Assembly (NCBI RefSeq): GCF_000934845.1
Contig: NZ_JXIQ01000071.1
Coordinates: 1-64,000, forward strand
Length of the DNA stretch: 64,000 bases
Direction: 5' to 3'
Source of the DNA: Mesobacillus subterraneus
GTDB taxonomy: Bacteria > Bacillota > Bacilli > Bacillales > Cytobacillaceae
Part shown: positions 35,894 through 44,715 of the stretch, in pieces
Numbering within the stretch: the first letter of the stretch is position 1
Layout: each line of letters opens with the position of its first letter
Notes under the pieces: generated by a model
Databases searched by the model: none
Seen by the model: only the letters and a program-made list of their open reading frames with translations
What the model was told of the DNA's origin: nothing
Made by a program: the position numbers and the translations under genes

Positions 35894-37207
35894 TCAATTA
35901 TTTTTCAACCATTTTACGAGAAAGGGCTTTGCCTCTGATAAAAAATAGAGAGAGCCTGTGACAATCAACATGTCTGCTTGATCCAATTCATTTATTTTCC
36001 TTTGAAGAAAGTCCTGATAGTCTGCTGCAATCCTTTTGTTTCCTTTAGTGCTTCCGGCATCGATTAAATCCTTCGCTGAAGCTGCACGCGGAAAATCAAA
36101 TGTGGTAAAAATCAATTGATCGGCCACCTCTTCAAGCGTTGCAATCATCTTATCCAATTTTTTGTCTTTTAGAGCTGCAAAGAGAATGCTAATATTTTTA
36201 TCGGCAAAGCGAGCGTTTATTTCACTTGCCAGTGCCTTTATTCCTTCTTCATTATGTGCGCCATCGATCAGGACGAGTGGATCTTCACTTAAAATCTCAA
36301 GCCGGCCAGGCCAGTATGCTAGTATCAGGCCTTCCCGGATATGCTCTTCCTCGATTAGAAATGAATAGTAATTAGCAAGGACCTGGCTTGCCATTACTGC
36401 ACATGCAGCATTTTCTACTTGATGCGCACCGATCATCGATGTTTTCAGCTCATGAATTTGTCCGAACATACTTGTAAATGTAAACTGTTCTCCGCGCTCT
36501 AGAGGTTCTTTTGAACTTGCCGCAAAATCTTCTCTGAGGTGGTATAGAGATGACTTACAATCAAACGCTTTTTTTCGTATCACCTCGAGTGCTTCCGGCT
36601 GCTTTACGCCAGTAATAACGCTTACCCCGTTCTTGATGATGCCTGCCTTTTCGAAAGCAATCTCTTCATAGGACTCCCCAAGGATCGCTGTGTGATCGAG
36701 TCCAATGCTGGTGATGATCGAAAGCAGCGGATGGATCACATTTGTAGAGTCGAACCTGCCGCCCAAGCCTACTTCATAGAGGACGACATCAACAGGGGAC
36801 ATCTTGGCAAAATAATAGAAGGACATCGCAGTAATTACTTCAAATTCAGTCGGCCCGCCCAACTCGCTTCGATCCAGTTCATCGGCAAGCGGCTTGATCA
36901 CATTCGCCAGTTCAATCAGTTCAGCATCACTGATTGGCTGCCCATTCACGCTGATCCGCTCATTGAATTGTTCGAAATAGGGAGAGGTAAAGGTGCCGAC
37001 CCGGTATCCTGCAGTCTGCAGGATAGCGCGCAGAAAGGTGACAGTAGACCCTTTTCCGTTTGTGCCGCCGACATGTATCGTTTTGATCCGTCTTTCGGGA
37101 TGCTCCAGTCTTTCCAGCATCCATGCCATTCTAGAAAGGCCTGGCTTGATTCCTAATCTTAGTCTTGTATGAATCCAATCAATTGCTTGTTCATATGTAT
37201 CAAACAT
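35894..37207 (-). CDS. folC: Folylpolyglutamate synthase / dihydrofolate synthase
   Basis: Adds glutamate to (dihydro)folates, and in many bacteria also makes dihydrofolate. 437 residues: P-loop HVGGTNGKGST (about 45-55), EVGLGGRFDSTNV, SIGLDHTAILG, and the Mur-ligase C-terminal domain (VLIDGAHNEEGIKAL). ATG at 37207 lies 9 nt after AGAGGTG. It lies between valS and the pilus operon as in B. subtilis (folC next to comC). Confidence 0.96.
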   Translation of the reverse strand: MFDTYEQAIDWIHTRLRLGIKPGLSRMAWMLERLEHPERRIKTIHVGGTNGKGSTVTFLRAILQTAGYRVGTFTSPYFEQFNERISVNGQPISDAELIELANVIKPLADELDRSELGGPTEFEVITAMSFYYFAKMSPVDVVLYEVGLGGRFDSTNVIHPLLSIITSIGLDHTAILGESYEEIAFEKAGIIKNGVSVITGVKQPEALEVIRKKAFDCKSSLYHLREDFAASSKEPLERGEQFTFTSMFGQIHELKTSMIGAHQVENAACAVMASQVLANYYSFLIEEEHIREGLILAYWPGRLEILSEDPLVLIDGAHNEEGIKALASEINARFADKNISILFAALKDKKLDKMIATLEEVADQLIFTTFDFPRAASAKDLIDAGSTKGNKRIAADYQDFLQRKINELDQADMLIVTGSLYFLSEAKPFLVKWLKNN

Positions 37208-37275
37208 CTTATAACACACCTCTATTTAAGATGAAGACGAACCAAAAAAATAGTTCGTCTCCAAAGTATCCTATA

Positions 37276-39918
37276 TTAGTTTCTCCATTCCTTAATGCGA
37301 GCTTCCACAGCTACCCGTTTTTCCAAATAATCCTTTTCCTTCGCACGCTCTTCCTCAATGACTTTCTCAGGAGCCTTTTTAACAAAGCCTTCATTGGCAA
37401 GCTTCTTCTGAACACGCTCCACTTCTTTATCAAGTTTTTCCTTCTCCTTTTGAAGTCGGGCGATTTCTTCGTCGATATTGATCAGGCCTTCAAGAGGAAG
37501 GATGATTTCGATGCCGGTTGCAACAGCTGTCATTGCTTTTTCAGGTGCGGTCACTTCCAGGCCGATCTCAAGATTTTCCGGATTACAGAAACGAATGAGG
37601 TAACCGCGGTTATTTTCCAGCATGCTCAGTGTCGTTTCGTCCTTCGCTTTCAGGAACATATCAACCTTTTTGCTTAGAGGCGTGTTCACCTCAGAGCGGA
37701 TATTCCTAACAGAACGGATCACTTCCACAAGCAGCTTCATCTCTTCTGCAGCTTGTAGATCTGTAAGTACTGGATCAACCTCAGGCCAACTGGCAACGGT
37801 AATTGATTTCCCCTTATGAGGGAGGTTCTGCCAAATTTCTTCCGTGATGAAAGGCATGAACGGATGCAACAGACGCATTGTGTTATCAAGTACATACGCA
37901 AGAATCGATCTAGTCGTTTTCTTGGCCGTCTCCTCTTCGCCATATAACGGCAGCTTCGCCATTTCAATATACCAGTCACAAAGATCATCCCAAATGAAGT
38001 TATAAAGTGCGCGGCCTACCTCACCGAATTCATAGCGGTCCGACAGCCTTGTCACTGTTTCAATTGTTTCGTTCAACCTTGTCAAAATCCATTTGTCAGC
38101 AACCGATTTCTCGCCACTCAAATCGATTTCATCATATTGGAGCCCATTCATATTCATTAACGCAAATCGTGATGCGTTCCAGATTTTATTTGCAAAGTTC
38201 CAGGTTGCTTCCACTTTCTCCGTGCTGAAGCGAAGGTCCTGCCCCGGCGCGCTTCCTGTTGTCAGGAAGTAGCGGAGGGAGTCGGCACCGTACTGGTCGA
38301 TGACGTCCATCGGATCGACACCGTTTCCAAGTGATTTACTCATTTTCCGACCGTCTTCTGCACGAACAAGTCCGTGAATCAAAACATCCTTGAATGGACG
38401 CTTTCCTGTGAATTCAAGTCCCTGGAAAATCATCCTTGACACCCAGAAGAAGATAATATCATACCCTGTAACGAGTGCATCGGTTGGATAGTAGCGCTTA
38501 TAATCAGCTGCCTCCTCATTCGGCCAGCCCATCGTCGAAAATGGCCATAGGGCCGAGCTGAACCATGTATCTAGAACGTCATGATCCTGCTCCCAATTTT
38601 CAGGGTCAAGAGGAGGCTCATGGTCAACATATATCTCGCCTGTTTCCTTATGATACCAGGCTGGAATCCGGTGGCCCCACCATAGCTGGCGGGAAATACA
38701 CCAGTCACGAATATTTTCCATCCAGCGCATATACGTATTTTCAAAGCGCTCAGGGACGAAGTGTACTTTCTCTTCTTTGGTTTGCAACGCAACTGCTTCG
38801 TCGGCAAGCGGCTGCATTTTAACGAACCATTGAGTGGATAAATACGGCTCCACAACCGCTCCGCTTCGCTCTGAGTGCCCAACAGAGTGCAGGTGCTCTT
38901 CCATCTTGAAAAGAATGCCTGCTTCCTGAAGGTCCTTGACGATTTGCTTGCGGCACTCAAACCGATCCATGCCCTGGTACTTGCCGGCTTTAGCATTCAT
39001 CGAGCCATCTTCGTTCATGACAAGAACTCTTTCCAGTTTATGGCGGTTGCCGATTTCAAAGTCATTAGGGTCATGTGCCGGCGTGATTTTCACAGCCCCA
39101 GAGCCAAATTCCATGTCAACATAATCGTCGCCGACAATCGGAATCTCGCGGCCAACGATTGGCAGAATGACCGTCTTGCCGATCAGATGCTTGTAACGGT
39201 CATCTTCCGGATGGACCGCAACCGCCGTATCACCAAGCATCGTTTCCGGTCTGGTCGTAGCGATTTCGATATGTCCGCTGCCATCAGCCAGAGGATATCT
39301 CATATGGTAGAAGGCACCCTGGACATCTTTATGGATAACCTCAATATCAGATAAAGCTGTTTTAGCTGCCGGGTCCCAGTTGATAATGTATTCGCCGCGG
39401 TAGATCAGCCCTTTGCGGTATAAAGATACGAATACTTCTTTAACAGCCTTCGAAAGGCCCTCGTCCAAAGTGAAGCGCTCCCGGCTGTAATCGAGGCCAA
39501 GTCCTAGCTTAGACCATTGCTTGCGGATATGCTGCGCGTATTCTTCTTTCCATTTCCATGTTTCTTTTAAAAACTTTTCGCGGCCAAGCTCGTAGCGGTT
39601 GATGCCCTGGCTTCGTAGCTTTTCGTCCACCTTTGCCTGTGTGGCAATCCCGGCATGGTCCATTCCCGGCAGCCAAAGTACGTCATAGCCCTGCATCCGC
39701 TTCATCCGCGTAAGGATATCCTGCAGCGCAGTATCCCATGCATGGCCGAGATGAAGCTTCCCAGTTACGTTTGGCGGCGGAATCACAATAGTATAAGGTT
39801 TCTTCGTTTCATCATCCTTTGCTTCGAAAAACTTTCCCTTAACCCACCATTCATAGCGTCCCTGCTCAATTGCAGACGGATCGTATTTAGTCGGCATCGA
39901 CAAATTCTCTTCCATCAT
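37276..39918 (-). CDS. valS: Valyl-tRNA synthetase
   Basis: Charges tRNA-Val. 880 residues, full length. Class I signature [14 protein letters not shown], editing domain (about 190-350, [13 protein letters not shown]), [12 protein letters not shown], anticodon domain and a C-terminal coiled-coil arm ([20 protein letters not shown]). AGGAGG precedes two adjacent ATGs. Expression is controlled by the T-box leader upstream. An inverted repeat (GACGAAC with a 10-nt T-rich loop, 37230-37261) between valS and folC may be a weak terminator or a processing site. Confidence 0.97.
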   Translation of the reverse strand: MMEENLSMPTKYDPSAIEQGRYEWWVKGKFFEAKDDETKKPYTIVIPPPNVTGKLHLGHAWDTALQDILTRMKRMQGYDVLWLPGMDHAGIATQAKVDEKLRSQGINRYELGREKFLKETWKWKEEYAQHIRKQWSKLGLGLDYSRERFTLDEGLSKAVKEVFVSLYRKGLIYRGEYIINWDPAAKTALSDIEVIHKDVQGAFYHMRYPLADGSGHIEIATTRPETMLGDTAVAVHPEDDRYKHLIGKTVILPIVGREIPIVGDDYVDMEFGSGAVKITPAHDPNDFEIGNRHKLERVLVMNEDGSMNAKAGKYQGMDRFECRKQIVKDLQEAGILFKMEEHLHSVGHSERSGAVVEPYLSTQWFVKMQPLADEAVALQTKEEKVHFVPERFENTYMRWMENIRDWCISRQLWWGHRIPAWYHKETGEIYVDHEPPLDPENWEQDHDVLDTWFSSALWPFSTMGWPNEEAADYKRYYPTDALVTGYDIIFFWVSRMIFQGLEFTGKRPFKDVLIHGLVRAEDGRKMSKSLGNGVDPMDVIDQYGADSLRYFLTTGSAPGQDLRFSTEKVEATWNFANKIWNASRFALMNMNGLQYDEIDLSGEKSVADKWILTRLNETIETVTRLSDRYEFGEVGRALYNFIWDDLCDWYIEMAKLPLYGEEETAKKTTRSILAYVLDNTMRLLHPFMPFITEEIWQNLPHKGKSITVASWPEVDPVLTDLQAAEEMKLLVEVIRSVRNIRSEVNTPLSKKVDMFLKAKDETTLSMLENNRGYLIRFCNPENLEIGLEVTAPEKAMTAVATGIEIILPLEGLINIDEEIARLQKEKEKLDKEVERVQKKLANEGFVKKAPEKVIEEERAKEKDYLEKRVAVEARIKEWRN

Positions 39919-39954
39919 TTTTTCCTCCTATCAACTGCTTTTCCTTTTGTAAAA

Positions 39955-40225
39955 ATAAAAAAACTCCAATCGCCATAAAAGGACGAATGGAGTATGTTCG
40001 CGGTACCACCTTTTTTTCCAGCAACGGTAAAAACATCTGTCGCTGGCTCAAATCTGGATAACGGCTCTTCACCGTCGCCTGTTACTGAGAGTCATTCCGT
40101 TCCCAGGCGATGCTCAAGGGCGACCTTCCATGGTTCCGGCTTAGAAGTCCTCCCAGCAATTGGACTTCCTCTCTTCAAGCGGATTGCTCATGTACTCTTC
40201 CCTATCCATGCTTTGCTTTATTTAT
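39955..40225 (-). ncRNA. T-box leader of valS
   Basis: Minus-strand leader with the conserved T-box sequence (AGGTGGTACCGCG, 39999-40011), followed by a terminator hairpin (ACTCCA / TGGAGT, 39963-39993) and T7. Upstream lies a long Stem I region with an AGAG-type motif. A GTC (complement of 40122-40124) in GGAAGGTCGCCC is a candidate specifier, fitting valine, but I have not folded it. Uncharged tRNA-Val would stabilise the antiterminator and turn valS on. Confidence 0.9.
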
Positions 40226-40232
40226 ATTAGTA

Positions 40233-40262
40233 ATACTACCTAAAAAAGATGATTGACGTCAA
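40233..40262 (-). promoter_or_regulatory. Possible valS promoter overlapped by a 20-bp palindrome
   Basis: TTGACG (40257-40262), 18 bp, TAGTAT (40233-40238) on the minus strand. The -35 lies inside a perfect palindrome, GATGATTGACGTCAATCATC (40248-40267), which is followed by T6 and so may instead be the terminator of transcripts coming from ysxE. Both readings are possible. Confidence 0.4.
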
Positions 40263-40322
40263 TCATCCTTTCCTATTTTCCTTTATTTTATTCTTTTAGG
40301 TACGTTCTGTGCCAATAATCGG

Positions 40323-40351
40323 CACATCTTGGGCCAATGCCTCATAGAATA
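40323..40351 (+). promoter_or_regulatory. Sporulation-type promoter for the small plus-strand gene
   Basis: CATAGAATA at 40343-40351 matches the mother-cell -10 (CATANNNTA of sigma-K; CATAGAAT is identical to the spoIVFA sigma-E box). CAC lies at 40323-40325, 17 bp upstream, the simple sigma-K -35. No strong sigma-E -35 is seen. Confidence 0.4.
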
Positions 40352-40386
40352 AAAATAGGATATCATATTTGCTTGGAGGGATGGCT

Positions 40387-40581
40387 ATGAAAAGAAATAG
40401 GTATAATCCGTATTCACTCCCCAAATGGGCGAGGACGACGAGGGCAGTATCCGCGCAACTAATTATTCCTTTTTGTGTCTTTCAAGGATTAAGAACCCTT
40501 TTCTTCCCGTCGACCTTCGATGTTTTTCTGCTGTCCATTTTCATTCTGATCGCTTTGGCAATCAAATTTGACATTTTCTAA
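40387..40581 (+). CDS. Small membrane protein of unknown function
   Basis: 64 residues: a basic N-terminus (MKRNRYNPYSLPKWARTTR), then one or two hydrophobic stretches (AQLIIPFCVFQGLRTLFF; DVFLLSIFILIALAIKF). ATG at 40387 lies 6 nt after GGAGGG. It is the only plus-strand gene between valS and ysxE. B. subtilis has, as I recall, a similar short gene at this site (yszA), but I did not verify this. With a sporulation-like promoter it could be a mother-cell membrane protein. Confidence 0.7.
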   Translation: MKRNRYNPYSLPKWARTTRAVSAQLIIPFCVFQGLRTLFFPSTFDVFLLSIFILIALAIKFDIF

Positions 40582-40602
40582 GGAGCCTAAGAGCTGCTGC
40601 AT

Positions 40603-41640
40603 TCAGCTCTGAGCTCCCTCTTGCTTTGCCTGCTCTTTCTGCTTTTCGAGATCGTCGATTTTCGTTACTACATAGCCAGTGTTGTTCAAGAGCCAATATT
40701 GACGCTGCAGCTTCTGAACAAATTTCCTTTCATCTACGTCCTTCTTGCGTTGATGATAAGTCTCTGCAACCCGGATAATGCCGGATGGAAAAGCAAGATA
40801 ACTCATGAATAACTGCATTTCATCATCCCGGAAAGGAAAATGCTTCAGATATACATAAATCCAGTCAATGACTTCGTCCCCATACTTTGGCTGCGTTTTT
40901 AACGACCTTGCCAGAAATGGCAGCAAATCTTGAATGGGAGAACCTATCCTTGCTTTTTCGAAATTGATGAAGTAGCCGTATCCTCTTTCATCAAACAAAA
41001 AATGCTCTGGTGAGACTTTTCCGTGTAATGTCACCGTCCTTGTTTTCTTCTGTTCCTTCGTTTTTTCATTCCACGTCTCCAGCTTTATTCTGGCAAACTG
41101 TATCGCCTGCCGAATCTGGATGTAATACAGACAAAAGTTTAATTCAAATGGAGACATATAAGTCTTGTTCTCACAGCTTTCAAGGAACCCATTTACAAAT
41201 TCTTCTTCTTTTTCCCATTCTTTCAAAGTGTTCTCATAATGCTCTTGCTTCACTTCCGGCCTGATTTCCAGTTCCTTAGCTGACAGGGTATGCATTCTTG
41301 CCAGCTCCCTGAACAGCTGCTTATGCTTTTCCGATTGATCCTCCCTGTTAGCATTTGGCACCCATGGCATTAAATAATAGAGTGAATTGTTATGCAAAAT
41401 GGCATATCTGCCGTCGCTTGATGGATAAACAGGAACGATCCTGTTGTAGTCTTTTTGATAAAGAGTCTGGATATGCTTGATAAAATCGGACCCTTCATAC
41501 GGATGGATCTTTTTCAAAGCAAAGATACCTGATTTCGTATAGATCTTCTTTATTTTTCCAAATCCTTCCGCAAAATAGGGCTCGATTGGATAGTGTTTCA
41601 ACACAGCAGATACTTCATTTAAATGATTGTGCTCATCCAT
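40603..41640 (-). CDS. ysxE: YsxE-like spore coat protein, CotS/aminoglycoside phosphotransferase fold
   Basis: 345-residue member of the CotS/YsxE family (kinase-like fold). KIYTKSGIFALKKIHPYEG gives the N-lobe lysine. The catalytic loop reads HGKVSPEHFLF where active kinases have HGDxxxxN, and the metal loop reads INFEKARIGS where D is usual, so it is probably a pseudokinase. Downstream of spoVID, as in B. subtilis, where both are mother-cell genes needed for coat encasement. A 153-nt gap follows spoVID. Confidence 0.9.
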   Translation of the reverse strand: MDEHNHLNEVSAVLKHYPIEPYFAEGFGKIKKIYTKSGIFALKKIHPYEGSDFIKHIQTLYQKDYNRIVPVYPSSDGRYAILHNNSLYYLMPWVPNANREDQSEKHKQLFRELARMHTLSAKELEIRPEVKQEHYENTLKEWEKEEEFVNGFLESCENKTYMSPFELNFCLYYIQIRQAIQFARIKLETWNEKTKEQKKTRTVTLHGKVSPEHFLFDERGYGYFINFEKARIGSPIQDLLPFLARSLKTQPKYGDEVIDWIYVYLKHFPFRDDEMQLFMSYLAFPSGIIRVAETYHQRKKDVDERKFVQKLQRQYWLLNNTGYVVTKIDDLEKQKEQAKQEGAQS

Positions 41641-41682
41641 CGGATCCCTCGCCTACTTTCTGAAACTTCTATCGATGAATAT

Positions 41683-41716
41683 AGTTGGGCAGGTGCTTGT
41701 ATACACCTGCCCAACT
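41683..41716. repeat. Perfect 13-bp inverted repeat between spoVID and ysxE
   Basis: AGTTGGGCAGGTG, an 8-nt loop, CACCTGCCCAACT. A very stable hairpin on either strand, but with no T run after it on either side, so it is not a normal intrinsic terminator. It may stabilise the spoVID mRNA end or be a repeat element. Confidence 0.85.
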
Positions 41717-41793
41717 TACCTATTAGTTGTCACAATCCAGCCGAGCCCTGACAACCAGCTTCCTTTTGGACAAGGCATTGCTTTGTTTCCTTA

Positions 41794-42948
41794 TTAAGAT
41801 TGGTGAATAGCCGCACCAGGTACATATAATACTTGGCCTTCCTGTACTTCATGATCGATGTTCAAATGGTTGACTCGCAACAGCTGTTGTACAGATACAT
41901 CATAGCGATCCGAAATCGATTGAAGCGAATCTCCTTGCTGGACGATGCAAACTCTTATTTTCGCTACTTCCGTTTCCTCTTCTTTCCGCGCTAAAAATTC
42001 AGCTATGGAGATGCCTTTTTTCATGTTCGGTTTTTTCTTTTTCATCAATGGAGAAGAGGAACTTTCTACCGATTCTTCTTCCACTTCAGCAGACATGTTT
42101 TCTGGTATCGATTCTTCTTCTTCTGCCTCCTGCTCAACTTCGACCTCTTGCTCCCCTCTAAAATCCTGAAAAGCAAATGCTGGTTCTGGTTGTTCTTGAG
42201 TCTGCGGTTCTGGTTCTGGTTGTTCTTGAGCCTGTGGTTCTAGTTCTGGTTGTTCTTGAGTCTGTGGATCCAGTTTCGCTGCAGCTGTTTTTTTCGCTTC
42301 TGCCCTGAACGGCGCATATAATTCATCCTCATAGGAATCTTCCTCTTGCTGGTTCAACGCTTCATTCTGCTGAACAAAAGAGTACGCCGGGGGATCTGGA
42401 AAATCCTGTTCATCCGCTTCTCTTGATGGATTGATGTCTGCCTCGGCCTCCTCTTCTATTTCATTTTCACGGTAACTAATTTCCAGTTCCTCTTTTTCTT
42501 CGTTAACCGCTTCATGCTGCTGCTCTCCATATAGACCGGTAATTGCCAAATCAGCATTCAGCTTCAGGCGCTCCTTTTCTGGAAAAGCATAATCGAACGC
42601 TTCTACATGGATATCAATGTCATAAATACTTTCAATCCGGTTTTTCGGAATGGTGATATCTACCGGGAAGCGGTGAAGAAATTCAAATAACCCTTCTTCC
42701 CTCTCCATGACAGAATGGACGTACTTAAGCGCCGATAATTGTTCTTCCTCCTCCTGCTGTTGTTCATAGCATGTATACTCCCCAGTCAGCTCTAGAGATC
42801 CGCGAATAGAAACATATTGCTCATTTTCCTGGATCGTTATATTCGGATCGAGTGAAATCGAGACAAGCTCTGCGACTTCCTGTCCTCTTTGAAACCACAC
42901 TGACTCCTCTAGTGAAAATCGCAGGTACGATGGATTCCCCTGAGACAA
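41794..42948 (-). CDS. spoVID: Stage VI sporulation protein D, spore coat morphogenetic protein
   Basis: 384-residue coat encasement protein: N-terminal SpoVID domain (LRFSLEESVWFQRGQEVAELVSISLDPNI), a long acidic Glu/Gln-rich middle with three 10-residue repeats (PQTQEQPE type), and a C-terminal LysM domain (QQGDSLQSISDRYDVSVQQLLRVN). Start taken as TTG, 7 nt after GGAGG; in-frame upstream codons overlap that ribosome site. Preceded by a sigma-E promoter. Confidence 0.93.
   Translation of the reverse strand: MSQGNPSYLRFSLEESVWFQRGQEVAELVSISLDPNITIQENEQYVSIRGSLELTGEYTCYEQQQEEEEQLSALKYVHSVMEREEGLFEFLHRFPVDITIPKNRIESIYDIDIHVEAFDYAFPEKERLKLNADLAITGLYGEQQHEAVNEEKEELEISYRENEIEEEAEADINPSREADEQDFPDPPAYSFVQQNEALNQQEEDSYEDELYAPFRAEAKKTAAAKLDPQTQEQPELEPQAQEQPEPEPQTQEQPEPAFAFQDFRGEQEVEVEQEAEEEESIPENMSAEVEEESVESSSSPLMKKKKPNMKKGISIAEFLARKEEETEVAKIRVCIVQQGDSLQSISDRYDVSVQQLLRVNHLNIDHEVQEGQVLYVPGAAIHQS
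42181..42270 (-). repeat. Three 30-nt in-frame tandem repeats in spoVID
   Basis: Units 42181-42210, 42211-42240 and 42241-42270 are nearly identical. They encode three 10-residue repeats (PQTQEQPELE, PQAQEQPEPE, PQTQEQPEPA). Copy number could vary between strains by slippage. Confidence 0.9.
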
Positions 42949-42997
42949 AGCGACTCCTCCTTTCATTCCTTAAACGTAAAATCACTATGTCATTAAC

Positions 42998-43026
42998 ACT
43001 TTATGAACCTTAATTTGCTTTTATGA
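42998..43026 (-). promoter_or_regulatory. Candidate sigma-E promoter of spoVID
   Basis: TCATAAA (43020-43026), 14 bp, CATAAAGT (42998-43005) on the minus strand, the same geometry as the spoIVFA promoter. B. subtilis spoVID is sigma-E dependent. Confidence 0.6.
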
Positions 43027-43096
43027 TCATTTAGAACATAAAAAGGAGTTGGCGTGTGCAGCCTTTGATATATAGAATGGTATATTCGTTAAAAGT

Positions 43097-43124
43097 AAGC
43101 AAAACCGGGCAAACTGCGCCCGGT
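43097..43124 (-). terminator. Second terminator downstream of hemL
   Basis: ACCGGGC, 7-nt loop, GCCCGGT followed by TTTGCTTACTTTT on the minus strand. Lies between hemL and the spoVID promoter. The 407-nt gap 42949-43355 otherwise holds the spoVID promoter, two repeated hairpins and the main hemL terminator, and no gene. Confidence 0.75.
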
Positions 43125-43246
43125 CCTATTTTAGTTTGGCGGATCATCGGGGCTGTTGATTGGAACGGAGTGCAAACATTATAGCGAATTGAAATCACAA
43201 CTCCTCAAATTTTATATGATTCGTGTTTTTTTATTAAAACAACTGC

Positions 43247-43333
43247 CATAAGGGTACCTTTCATGCGGAAAGATACCCTTATGCGAGCATTCCCACCTAC
43301 ATAAGGGTACCTTTCATGCGAAAAGACACCCTC
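43247..43333. repeat. Direct repeat with hairpin-forming arms downstream of hemL
   Basis: The 21-mer beginning CATAAGGGTACC and ending TTTCATGCG (total 21 nt) occurs at 43247-43267 and again at 43300-43320, 53 nt apart. The first copy pairs with TACCCTTAT downstream to form a hairpin; the second runs into the hemL terminator stem (GAAAAGACACCC). It looks like a duplicated and diverged hairpin element. Confidence 0.8.
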
Positions 43334-43353
43334 CAAGTGAAGGGTGTCTTTTC
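43311..43353 (-). terminator. Terminator after hemL
   Basis: Hairpin GAAAAGACACCC / GGGTGTCTTTTC, beginning a few bases after the hemL stop; followed by GCATG and not a clean T run, so it probably works through the TTTT inside its 3' arm or together with the second terminator at 43097. Confidence 0.6.
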
Positions 43354-43355
43354 GT

Positions 43356-44648
43356 TTAGTGATTCTGCAGCTTGGCAAATGCTTTTTCGGCTGCTTCGAT
43401 TGTTTTTTGCAGGTCTTCGTCTGTATGTGCTGTCGACAGGAATAAGCCTTCAAATTGAGATGGTGGCAGGTACACTCCTTCGTTTGCCATTTCCCGATAA
43501 TAGGCGGCGAAGAATTTTAGATTCGATGTCTTGGCTGCTTCGTAGTTGATCACTTCTTTATTGGTGAAGAAGATGCCGATCATGGAGCCTGCACGGTTAA
43601 TAATATGCGGAATTCCATATTTTTCTGCCGCGGCTTTCAGTCCTGTTTCAAGGATATATGCTTTACGCTCAAATTCTTTGTAGGAATCAGGAGTAAGCTG
43701 CTTCAAAGTCTCGAGTCCGGCAGTCATCGCCAGTGGGTTCCCTGATAGGGTTCCCGCCTGGTAAATTGGACCGCTCGGAGCAATTTGCTCCATAATTTCC
43801 CGTTTTCCACCGTAGGCACCGACTGGAAGTCCTCCGCCGATTACCTTTCCAAGACATGTCAGGTCAGGCGTTACATTGTAATAACCTTGCGCACAATGAT
43901 ACCCTACTCGGAAGCCTGTCATCACCTCATCGAAAATCAATACGGTGCCATACTGTGAGGTGATTTCGCGCAAACCTTCTAGGAAGCCCTCTACTGGCGG
44001 CACAACACCCATATTTCCGGCAACCGGTTCCACGATTACACCGGCGATGTCATCCCCATACTGTTCAAATGCGTAGCGAACACTCTCCAGATTGTTGTAA
44101 GGTACAGTAATCGTATTTTTAGCGACACCCTCAGGAACACCTGGACTGTCAGGCAAACCGAGCGTAGCGACACCAGAACCAGCTTTGATGAGCAACGAAT
44201 CGCCATGTCCATGGTAGCAGCCTTCAAACTTCAGAATTTTGTTACGGCCAGTATACCCGCGCGCCAGGCGCAAGGCACTCATCGTTGCTTCTGTTCCCGA
44301 AGATACCATCCTCACCATTTCAATCGATGGTACCCGGTCAATGACAAGCTGAGCCAGTTCATTCTCAATAACTGTAGGCGCTCCAAAACTCGTCCCAAGC
44401 TCTGCTACTTTTTTGATCCCGGCGACAACGCGATCATTGGTGTGGCCGAGGATTAGCGGTCCCCATGATAATACATAGTCGATATATTCATTGCCATCAA
44501 TATCATAGATTTTTGACCCCTTGCCTTTTTCCATGAAAATCGGATCCATATCAACGGATTTAAACGCGCGAACAGGGCTGTTAACACCACCTGGCAATAA
44601 GTCCACCGCTTGTTTGAAAGCTTTTATCGATTTATCATATGAGCGCAT
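43356..44648 (-). CDS. hemL: Glutamate-1-semialdehyde 2,1-aminomutase
   Basis: PLP enzyme making 5-aminolevulinate from glutamate-1-semialdehyde, the last step of the C5 pathway. 430 residues: [40 protein letters not shown], and the PLP lysine in [17 protein letters not shown] at 44648 follows GAGGG with 5 nt; a longer frame starts at 44660. Last gene of hemAXCDBL. Confidence 0.97.
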   Translation of the reverse strand: MRSYDKSIKAFKQAVDLLPGGVNSPVRAFKSVDMDPIFMEKGKGSKIYDIDGNEYIDYVLSWGPLILGHTNDRVVAGIKKVAELGTSFGAPTVIENELAQLVIDRVPSIEMVRMVSSGTEATMSALRLARGYTGRNKILKFEGCYHGHGDSLLIKAGSGVATLGLPDSPGVPEGVAKNTITVPYNNLESVRYAFEQYGDDIAGVIVEPVAGNMGVVPPVEGFLEGLREITSQYGTVLIFDEVMTGFRVGYHCAQGYYNVTPDLTCLGKVIGGGLPVGAYGGKREIMEQIAPSGPIYQAGTLSGNPLAMTAGLETLKQLTPDSYKEFERKAYILETGLKAAAEKYGIPHIINRAGSMIGIFFTNKEVINYEAAKTSNLKFFAAYYREMANEGVYLPPSQFEGLFLSTAHTDEDLQKTIEAAEKAFAKLQNH

Positions 44649-44715
44649 AGTATCCCTCATTTCTATAATCTAGCTACTCTTGTTTCCTTTATTTTTCACA
44701 GCACTCCAGCTAAAA

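Noticed and set aside
40308-40326. TGTGCC / GGCACA hairpin before the small plus-strand gene
   Set aside because: A 6-bp stem with no T run is too weak to call and no regulator is suggested.
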